A DNA stretch of 64,000 nt from Rhodopseudomonas pseudopalustris (lineage in GTDB: Bacteria > Pseudomonadota > Alphaproteobacteria > Rhizobiales > Xanthobacteraceae). Below, one piece after another: positions 57,887 to 64,000 of the stretch. Both the position numbers and the translations under genes were made by a program. Each line of letters begins with the position of its first letter. Positions within the stretch are counted from its first letter, which is position 1. The stretch lies in the NCBI RefSeq assembly GCF_900110435.1, contig NZ_FODT01000007.1:248001-312000 (forward strand). Direction: 5' to 3'. The notes under the pieces were generated by a model. The model made no database searches. It had not been told where the DNA came from and was given only the letters and a program-made list of their open reading frames with translations.

Positions 57887-58650
57887 ACGCATTTCGCGAC
57901 ATCCGCATCCTTCCGGTCGTGCTGGTCGCGATCCTCGGCCTTGTCGTGCTCAAGGTCGCCGGGTTGATGCTCGATGGCGGCTATATGTTCGATTACGATC
58001 CCAAGGCCACCAAGCCGTCTTGGGCGCAGGCCAACCTGAATTTTCCCGGCGGCAACGCCAAGACCGGAGATTCCGACATCACCGGCTCGGTGCCGGCGGC
58101 GCCGAAGAAGGAAGAGCCGAAGCCGGTGGTCGCGCCGCCGGAGGAGGCCAAGCCGGCCGAGACCGAGCCGCCGCAGGCGATATCTCCCGCCGAGCGCGCC
58201 ATTCTGGAGCGGCTGCAGGCTCGGCGGCAGGAACTGGATGCGCGCGCGCGAGAGGTCGAAATCCGCGAGAGTCTGCTGAAGGCGGCGGAGAAGCGGATCG
58301 AGTCGCGAGTCGAGCAGATAAAGGCCAGCGAGGGCGAAATCGGAAAGGCGACCGAGCAGAAGACCGAAGCCGACGCCGCGCGCTTCAAGGGCATCATCAC
58401 GATGTACGAATCGATGAAGCCGAAGGACGCGGCGAAGATCTTCGATCGGCTCGAGATGCCGGTTCTGATCGAAATCGCTTCGCAGATCGCGCCGCGCAAG
58501 ATGTCCGACATTCTCGGTCTGATGACGCCCGAAGCCGCCGAGAAGCTGACGGTCGAGATGGCGCGCCGGGCCAGCGGCAGGTCGGCCGCCACGGCGTCGG
58601 CCGCTGCGCTACCGAAGATCGAGGGCCGGCCGCTTCCGCCGCGGCAGTAA
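57883..58650 (+). CDS. motE: MotE-like flagellar protein (MgtE N-terminal domain type)
   Basis: 255 residues. An N-terminal helix (ILPVVLVAILGLVVLKVAGL) anchors it or serves as export signal. A Pro/Glu-rich linker, a coiled-coil (RQELDARAREVEIRESLLKA) and a helical domain with MYESMKPKDAAKIFDRLEMP and ISILG-like MSDILGLMTPEAAEKL follow. In Sinorhizobium MotE is a periplasmic chaperone for the motility protein MotC. It closes the fliL operon; repeat copy D follows its stop. Confidence 0.85.
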   Translation: MNAFRDIRILPVVLVAILGLVVLKVAGLMLDGGYMFDYDPKATKPSWAQANLNFPGGNAKTGDSDITGSVPAAPKKEEPKPVVAPPEEAKPAETEPPQAISPAERAILERLQARRQELDARAREVEIRESLLKAAEKRIESRVEQIKASEGEIGKATEQKTEADAARFKGIITMYESMKPKDAAKIFDRLEMPVLIEIASQIAPRKMSDILGLMTPEAAEKLTVEMARRASGRSAATASAAALPKIEGRPLPPRQ

Positions 58651-58660
58651 CGGCCGAACA

Positions 58661-58734
58661 GCGGTCGGTCCTGATCCAATCCGAACCGGACCGCTTCGAT
58701 GATGCGTCTTGTACGCGACTTCGCTCGAAAACGC
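58661..58734. repeat. Dispersed double-hairpin repeat, degenerate copy D
   Basis: A GCGGTC/GGACCGC hairpin around GGTCCTGATCCAATCC and a shortened second part ending ACTTCGCTCGAAAACGC match copies A-C in order, but the GCGTTTTC arm is lost. It sits between the convergent motE and GrlR-like genes, ten bases after the motE stop. Confidence 0.75.
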
Positions 58735-58740
58735 TGGATT

Positions 58741-59070
58741 CTAATCGCAGATCCGCGTCAGCACCGCCTTGAATCCGAGTGACGGAGATTCCGCTGCGAC
58801 GCCCTCGACCTGCGCGTAGTCGCCGATCGAGGAGCCGTGGAAATCGACCCGGACTTCGTCGAGGCCGAATACGGATGGCTGGCTCGGATCGCTGGTGTGA
58901 CGTCGACTGGTGATCTTGCCGCGGATGGAGCCGCCGTCCTGCTCGTAGTAACCGATATAGGCAAAGGCGGAACTACCCCCGCGGAGCCTGCCGCTATCCG
59001 CAAACACGACGCCCACCGCCTTGCGGCGCGGCGTTTCGAACTCGACTTTGTACAAGCCCTTCAGCAACAT
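58741..59070 (-). CDS. GrlR-like small regulatory-family protein
   Basis: 109 residues, one beta-rich domain. KGLYKVEFETPRRKAVGVVF and LRGGSSAFAYIGYYEQDG resemble the GrlR family, lipocalin-like proteins named after a negative regulator of type III secretion in enteric pathogens. GrlR homologues occur widely in Bradyrhizobium without such systems, so function here is open. It is convergent with motE. The resemblance is judged by eye only. Confidence 0.65.
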   Translation of the reverse strand: MLLKGLYKVEFETPRRKAVGVVFADSGRLRGGSSAFAYIGYYEQDGGSIRGKITSRRHTSDPSQPSVFGLDEVRVDFHGSSIGDYAQVEGVAAESPSLGFKAVLTRICD

Positions 59071-59408
59071 TGTCGGGAATCCTGAATGAAACTGGCTGGA
59101 TCGGGAGTCTCACTGTCGCATCGTCGTCGTGAGGTGAGCGGACGAATGCATATTCGTCTTTGATCATATACCAGAAAACGTGTTGATCCGATCCTGTTAA
59201 ATCATAGATTGCAACTTATGATTCACGACCCGGTTGCTAGATCCGCTGGCCGGGGTGACCGCGCAAATGGTGGATGGTTAAGCTAACGTTAACGGCTTTC
59301 ATGGTGGAGTGGCGCGTGAGTGCCCGCGCTGAACCCGCGCGTGGAACAATGCGAGAAGGCGGGACGCGGCCCGCTCGGCAGAACAGGGTCGTTGACCGGA
59401 AGACACGG
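59071..59408. promoter_or_regulatory. 338-bp promoter region with a perfect CtrA box
   Basis: A locally AT-rich stretch (59150-59220) followed by TTAA-N7-TTAAC at 59278. No independent gene is seen. The open frame that begins at 59274 inside the CtrA box is regarded as leader, since a signal peptide and ribosome-binding site start at 59409. Confidence 0.6.
59278..59292. promoter_or_regulatory. CtrA box TTAA-N7-TTAA
   Basis: TTAA (59278-59281), seven bases, TTAA (59289-59292) followed by C: a full match to the CtrA consensus. It also contains ATGGTTAA, the reverse complement of the TTAACCAT octamer. About 120 bp upstream of the large TPR gene. Confidence 0.7.
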
Positions 59409-62400
59409 ATGGCGCGGATGGCTGCCGCTGCAGTTTGGTCGCAGGCGCTCTGCTGGCGCCTCGCACGATTCTGTCTGGCGTTAGGGCTCGTTCTCACCAT
59501 CGCGCTCGCAGCGCGGCCGGCGGCCGCGCAAGCGGTGCGCGGCGAAGCCAGCTTCGATGCGACCGGCGGCTATGGCCGGCTGTTGCTCAAGCTTGCCGAG
59601 GACGTCGAGTCCGACGTCACCATGGCCGGACTGATCCTGGTGATCCGCTTCAAACGTCCGGTGGACATCCCGATCGACAAGCTCGCCGACTCCGCCCCGA
59701 ACTACATCGGCTCGGCGCGTCTCGACCCCGACGGGTCTGCGGTGCGGCTTGCGCTGGTCCGCAAGCTCAACGTCAATCCGATGGCGGCGGGCGAGCGGCT
59801 GTACGTCGATTTTCTTCCCGACAATTGGTCGGGCGCGCCGCCCGGCCTGCCGCAGGACGTCGTCAAGGCGCTGGCCGAACGCGCGCGCCTGGCGGAGCGT
59901 GCGCTGCGGGCGCAACAGGCGAGGGCGGACGTCAAGAAGCGGCCGCCGATCCGTGTCCGAGCCTCGATGCAGCCGACCTTCGTGCGCTATTTGTTCGAGA
60001 TCCCGAACGACGTCCAAGTCTCCTCGACGCTGACCGACAAGAAACTGACGGTGTCGTTCAACACCGGGCTGAGCTTCGATCTCGCCGATGCCCAGCTCGC
60101 CGGCGCTCCGAACGTTGGAGCGATCAGCCAGAGGATCGACGGCAATGGGTCCAGCGTCGATTTTCCGCTGATCGGTGGAGCCGACGTGCGCTCGTTCCGC
60201 GAGGAGAAGAACTTCGTCGTCGACGTCGGTTTCCAGCCGCAGGACGGTGAGCCGCTGAAGCGGAACTCGTCGGCGCTGACGTTGCCGGAGATCGCCAAGC
60301 TCGAACGCAAGCCCGCTGCTCCGGCGCGCGGCGCAGAGAACGGCAAGGCCGACACCCACGGTGCCGGCGACGCCGACCACGCGACGCCGGAAACCAAACC
60401 TGCCGCCAAGCCCCAGGCGCAGGCGGCGCCGCAATCCGCGGCCGCACCGCCGAAGGCCGCCGCGGCAGCGCCGGCGCCCGCTGGCCCTCCGCCGCGCCAG
60501 GCCGAGGCAGCAACGCCGTCCAAAGCCGCTGCGCCGCCTGTTGCGGCGCCTGTCGCGGCCGTGCCCACGTCCGCCGCGCCGGCCACGGCTGGCGCCGAGG
60601 CTTCGGCTGCACCCGCCGCCTCGCCCCAGCCAAGCGCTGGTCCGGTCGTCGCGGAGAACCCGCAAGCGCCGCCACCCGCTCCGGCCGACGCCGTTGTCGC
60701 AATGCCCGCCGCGGCGTCGAGCGCCGCCCGTGCCGCTGAGGCGCGCCGTTCGACCGACGGCCTCCAACTCACATTCACCTTCGCGACGCCGACCCCGGCG
60801 GCGCTGTTCCGGCGCGGCGAAATGATCTGGCTGGTGTTGGACAACACCGCTCCGTTCGATCTCGCCGCGATCCGCCGCGAAGGCGGCGGCATCGTCGGCG
60901 ACGTCGCCCGGGTCGCGCTGCCGCAGGGCCAGGCAGTTCGCATCCGGCTCGATCGCCCGCAACTGGCCGCGCTGAGCGACGAAGACGGCTCCGGCAAGAG
61001 CTGGTCGATCACGCTGGCCGATTCCGGTCGCGGCGCGTCGCGACCGCTGACCGCCGTGCGCAACATCGCCGATCCCGCCCGCTCCACCGTCACTGTCGCG
61101 CTCAACGGGCTCGGCCAGATCCATCGTCTCACCGATCCGGAAGCCGGCGACGCGCTCACCGTCGTGACCGCGCTGCCGCCGCCGCGCGGCTTCATCAAGC
61201 GGCAGACCTTCGTCGAGTTCAATCTCCTGGAGTCGATCCACGGCGTGGTGATCGAACTGAAGTCCGACGACGTCACCGTCGACGCCGCGGCCGATGCGGT
61301 GGTGCTGACGCGACCGGGCGGGTTGACGCTGTCGTCGGCCGAGCCGGCTGGGCAGGCCGGCTCGCCGACCGAGAAGCCGTTCTTCGACATCGCGCAATGG
61401 TCGAAGGATCAGGAAGGCCGTTTCCTCGAGGTCCTCGACGCGAAGGTCAACGCGGCGTCGGCCGCGACCGGCGACGACAGGCTGCCGGCGCGGCTCGATC
61501 TGGCGCGGTTCTACATGGCGCGCGGCCTGTATCAGGAAGCCAAAGGCGTGCTCGACCTCGCGCTGCTCGGCGTCAAGACCGGGCAGGAGGACACCGCGAC
61601 GATGATCGGCCACGCCGCGGCCAGCGCGCTGATGTCGCGGCCGGAGCAGACGCTGAAGGACGTCGCAAATCCGGCGATCTCCTCGACCTATGACGCGCAA
61701 CTGTGGAAGGGCGTCGCGCTGGCGCGGCAGGGCAAATGGCCGGAAGCGCGTGAGAAGCTGAAGACGGTGCAGTTCGCGGTCACCGCGCTGCCGCTCGACA
61801 TTCAGCGCGAGGTGCTCGCCGCGGCGATGCGCGCCTCGCTCGAAGTGCGCGATTACTCCGGCGCCGCCAAGATCAGCAGCGACTTCGATCTGGTCGGAAT
61901 TCCGGCGCAGATGAAGCCGCAGCTCGCTTTGATGCGCGGTTGGCTCGACGAGTCGCTCGGCCGCGATCAGGAGGCGCTGCGAAAATACAAGGAGGCGATG
62001 GGCTCGTCCGACCGCCAGGCCGCCAGCGAGGCCAAGTTTCGCGATATCGTGCTGCGCTCCAAGCGCGACGAGCTGACGCCGGCCGAAGCGCTGCCGGAGC
62101 TCGAACGGTTGTCGGTGACGTGGCGCGGCGACGACCTCGAGGTCCGCACCCAGCAATTGCTGTCGAAGCTCTACGCCAACGCCGGCCGCTACCGCGACTC
62201 GCTGGCTGCGGCGCGGATCGCGACGCAGCTCGCGCCGAACTCCGAATACGCGCGTCAGGCGCAGGACGACAGCCGGGCGCTGTTCTCGCAGATCTTCATC
62301 GGCAGCAAGGGCGACGACATCCCGCCGATCGAGGCGCTGGCGACGTTCTACGAATTCCGCGAACTGACGCCGATCGGCCGTCGCGGCGATGAGATCATCC

Positions 62401-63158
62401 GCCGGCTCGCCGATCGGCTGGTCGCTGTCGATCTGCTCGATCAGGCGAGCGAGCTGTTGCAGTACCAGGTCGACAAGCGGCTCGAAGGCGCGGCGCGCGC
62501 CCAGGTCGCAGCGCGGCTGGCGATGGTCTATCTGATGAACCACAAGCCCGACCGCGCGATCGCCGCGTTGCATTCGTCGCGGATCGCCGACCTCGCCGGC
62601 GAAATACGTCAGCAGCGGTTGCTGCTCGAAGCGCGGGCGCAGAGTGACATCGGCCGTCACGATCTCGCGCTCGACATCATCAGTAACATCGGCGGTCGCG
62701 AGGCGATCCGTCTGCGCTCCGATATCTACTGGGCGTCGCGGCGCTGGCGGGAATCCTCCGAGCAGATCGAATTGTATCTCGGCGATCGCTGGCGTGATTT
62801 TACGCCACTGTCGCAGGCCGAAAAGGGCGATGTGATCCGCGCCGTGGTCGGCTACGCGCTGGCCGAGGATGCGCTCGGTCTCGGCCGCTTCCGGGAGAAA
62901 TTCGCGCCGCTGATGACCGACCCGGCCGACCGCGCCGCCTTCGACATCGCCAGCAGGCCGGCCGCCGGCGACAGCGCGGCGTTTGCCGCGATCGCCAAGA
63001 TGGCGGCGAGCGTCGACACGCTCGAAGGCTTCCTGCGCGAGATGAAGCTGCGCTTCCCCGACGCGACCGCCCGCGCCGCGCCGCCCGGCGCCGATATGAA
63101 CTCGACCGGCTCGCTGCCGGAGGTCCCGAAGGTCCGCGTCATCAAGATGACGCGGTAG
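59409..63158 (+). CDS. Large secreted TPR protein of the flagellar cluster
   Basis: 1249 residues. A signal peptide (ALCWRLARFCLALGLVLTIA, cut near AAAQA) is followed by a beta-rich region (~45-290). A ~145-residue Ala/Pro linker lies at about 300-444, then a second beta domain (LQLTFTFATPTPAALFRRGE onward). From ~664 to the end is an all-helical region of TPR-like repeats (YMARGLYQEAKGVLDLALLG). Its position between motE and fliP suggests a periplasmic motility scaffold comparable in role to rhizobial MotC; that link is inference. Start ATG 59409 has GGAAG six bases upstream; ATG 59349 is the main alternative. A CtrA box lies upstream. Confidence 0.82.
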   Translation: MARMAAAAVWSQALCWRLARFCLALGLVLTIALAARPAAAQAVRGEASFDATGGYGRLLLKLAEDVESDVTMAGLILVIRFKRPVDIPIDKLADSAPNYIGSARLDPDGSAVRLALVRKLNVNPMAAGERLYVDFLPDNWSGAPPGLPQDVVKALAERARLAERALRAQQARADVKKRPPIRVRASMQPTFVRYLFEIPNDVQVSSTLTDKKLTVSFNTGLSFDLADAQLAGAPNVGAISQRIDGNGSSVDFPLIGGADVRSFREEKNFVVDVGFQPQDGEPLKRNSSALTLPEIAKLERKPAAPARGAENGKADTHGAGDADHATPETKPAAKPQAQAAPQSAAAPPKAAAAAPAPAGPPPRQAEAATPSKAAAPPVAAPVAAVPTSAAPATAGAEASAAPAASPQPSAGPVVAENPQAPPPAPADAVVAMPAAASSAARAAEARRSTDGLQLTFTFATPTPAALFRRGEMIWLVLDNTAPFDLAAIRREGGGIVGDVARVALPQGQAVRIRLDRPQLAALSDEDGSGKSWSITLADSGRGASRPLTAVRNIADPARSTVTVALNGLGQIHRLTDPEAGDALTVVTALPPPRGFIKRQTFVEFNLLESIHGVVIELKSDDVTVDAAADAVVLTRPGGLTLSSAEPAGQAGSPTEKPFFDIAQWSKDQEGRFLEVLDAKVNAASAATGDDRLPARLDLARFYMARGLYQEAKGVLDLALLGVKTGQEDTATMIGHAAASALMSRPEQTLKDVANPAISSTYDAQLWKGVALARQGKWPEAREKLKTVQFAVTALPLDIQREVLAAAMRASLEVRDYSGAAKISSDFDLVGIPAQMKPQLALMRGWLDESLGRDQEALRKYKEAMGSSDRQAASEAKFRDIVLRSKRDELTPAEALPELERLSVTWRGDDLEVRTQQLLSKLYANAGRYRDSLAAARIATQLAPNSEYARQAQDDSRALFSQIFIGSKGDDIPPIEALATFYEFRELTPIGRRGDEIIRRLADRLVAVDLLDQASELLQYQVDKRLEGAARAQVAARLAMVYLMNHKPDRAIAALHSSRIADLAGEIRQQRLLLEARAQSDIGRHDLALDIISNIGGREAIRLRSDIYWASRRWRESSEQIELYLGDRWRDFTPLSQAEKGDVIRAVVGYALAEDALGLGRFREKFAPLMTDPADRAAFDIASRPAAGDSAAFAAIAKMAASVDTLEGFLREMKLRFPDATARAAPPGADMNSTGSLPEVPKVRVIKMTR

Positions 63159-63209
63159 GCGTCGAGCCACGACGACAGGGGCTATGCAGCGCCTCGAGCG
63201 CCGCGCGGA

Positions 63210-63977
63210 CTACCCGCTGCCCGAATAGCTCTGCACCAGCGAGCCCGCGACCAGCGACCAGCCGTCGACCAGCACGAAGAAGATCAGCTTGAACGGCAGC
63301 GACACCACGACCGGCGGCAGCATCATCATGCCCATCGACATCAGCACCGATGCGACGACGAGGTCGATGATCAGGAACGGCAGGAACAGCAGGAAGCCGA
63401 TCTCGAAGGCGCGCTTCAGCTCCGAGATCATGAAGGCCGGCATCAGAATGCGCAGCGACAGCTCTTCCGGCGTGGCCGGCGGCTGCTCGCCGGACAGATC
63501 GAGGAACAGCTTGAGGTCCTTCTCCCGGACGTTCTTCTGCATGAAGATGCGCAGCGGTCCGGAGGCGCGCACCAGCGCATCCTCGACGGCCATCTCGTTG
63601 GCGATCAGCGGCTTGATGCCGTCGTCGTAGGATTTTTGCAGCGTCGGTCCCATCACGAAGCCGGTGAGAAACAGCGCCAGCGCGATGATCACAGAGTTCG
63701 GCGGCGCAGTCGCCGTGCCGAGCGCGGTGCGCAGCAGCGACAACACCACCACGATCCGGGTGAACGACGTCATCATCACCAGGATCGACGGCGCGATCGA
63801 CAGCACGGTCAGCAGCGCGATCAGCTGGATCGCACGCTCGGTCACTCCGGTGCCACCGGCGCCGCCGAGATTGATGCTGACGTCCTGCGCAAGCGCCGGC
63901 GTCGCCAGCGCGGCTGCGGCGGCGATCAGGACGGTGAGGAAGATGAATACTCTACGCGGTGTGGCCGGGCGGCTCAC
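63210..63977 (-). CDS. fliP: Flagellar export gate protein FliP
   Basis: 255 residues. A signal-like N-terminal helix (RVFIFLTVLIAAAAALATPA) precedes the mature protein. RAIQLIALLTVLSIAPSILV, MMTSFTRIVVVLSLLRTALG and the C-terminal MGMMMLPPVVVSLPFKLIFF are highly conserved FliP segments, with four membrane helices in total. It is part of the FliPQR export gate. It starts with GTG at 63977, overlapping an upstream TGA (GTGA), so it is coupled to the preceding gene. It is convergent with the TPR gene. Confidence 0.96.
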   Translation of the reverse strand: MSRPATPRRVFIFLTVLIAAAAALATPALAQDVSINLGGAGGTGVTERAIQLIALLTVLSIAPSILVMMTSFTRIVVVLSLLRTALGTATAPPNSVIIALALFLTGFVMGPTLQKSYDDGIKPLIANEMAVEDALVRASGPLRIFMQKNVREKDLKLFLDLSGEQPPATPEELSLRILMPAFMISELKRAFEIGFLLFLPFLIIDLVVASVLMSMGMMMLPPVVVSLPFKLIFFVLVDGWSLVAGSLVQSYSGSG

Positions 63978-64000
63978 GAAGGCGTCTTCGGACGACCCAG
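63974..64000 (-). CDS. fliO: 3' end of the gene preceding fliP, probably fliO (partial)
   Basis: Only the last codons are in the window, reading GRPKTPS then TGA, with the TGA overlapping the fliP GTG start by four bases. FliO normally precedes fliP and the short basic end is compatible, but eight codons cannot prove identity. Confidence 0.4.
   Translation of the reverse strand: MGRPKTPS

Noticed and set aside
59274-59408. In-frame 45-residue N-terminal extension of the TPR protein
   Set aside because: The ATG lies inside the CtrA box and the extension precedes a normal signal peptide that has its own ribosome-binding site.
59481-63170. 1229-residue minus-strand open frame covering the TPR gene
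   Set aside because: High-GC antisense frame with skewed Arg/Gly/Asp composition and no motif; the plus-strand frame has a signal peptide, ribosome-binding site and TPR-like repeats.

Overview
The window is a GC-rich (about two-thirds G+C) alphaproteobacterial chromosome segment. Gene content and order point to a Rhodopseudomonas/Bradyrhizobium-type organism, most likely Rhodopseudomonas palustris or a close relative. The evidence is the FlbT/FlaF/FliX flagellar regulators, the flgI-cheL-flbY and flgF-flgG-flgA-flgH / fliL-fliM-motE arrangement also known from Caulobacter, a DUF3551 protein, CtrA-type TTAA-N7-TTAA boxes and a thioredoxin-reductase-like ferredoxin reductase. I see no rRNA, tRNA, CRISPR array, transposase or prophage gene.

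Layout. 1-6.6 kb: the start of a giant membrane-anchored coiled-coil repeat protein (minus strand, at least 1954 residues, running off the left edge), divergent from a small Hpt protein, with a CtrA box between them. 6.7-9.8 kb: a [2Fe-2S] ferredoxin, a secreted hydrolase, a hotdog thioesterase and a ferredoxin-NADP reductase. 10-15 kb: GDP-D-rhamnose synthesis (gmd, rmd) and two glycosyltransferases. 15-23 kb: a DUF2147 protein, an integral-membrane patatin paired with a secreted protein of unknown function, a large secreted SGNH hydrolase and a YbhN-like membrane protein. 23-30.6 kb: stress and housekeeping genes (DUF892 ferritin-like protein, Usp, SixA, FAD oxidoreductase, secreted MsrB, PMT-like glycosyltransferase). 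30.8-35.1 kb: a 1427-residue hybrid kinase with two kinase cores and two receivers.

35.4-64 kb is a flagellar cluster. flgE-flgK-flgL are followed by two unusually large flagellins built from repeated modules, then flbT-flaF and a convergent FlaG-like gene. Next come flgI-flgJ(cheL)-flgN(flbY) divergent from fliX, then a single-cysteine dksA and flgF-flgG-flgA-flgH divergent from fliL-fliM-DUF6468-motE. A large secreted TPR protein and fliP (overlapped by the end of fliO) close the window. Three good sigma-54 -24/-12 sites (before flgE, flgI and flgF), CGGCAA palindromes and TTAACCAT/CtrA boxes fit the Caulobacter-type scheme in which CtrA and then FlbD-FliX/sigma-54 drive the cascade, with FlbT and FlaF acting on flagellin mRNA.

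A dispersed double-hairpin repeat (four copies, all immediately 3' of genes), a different palindrome just after the kinase gene and a 109-bp inverted repeat occupy several intergenic gaps.
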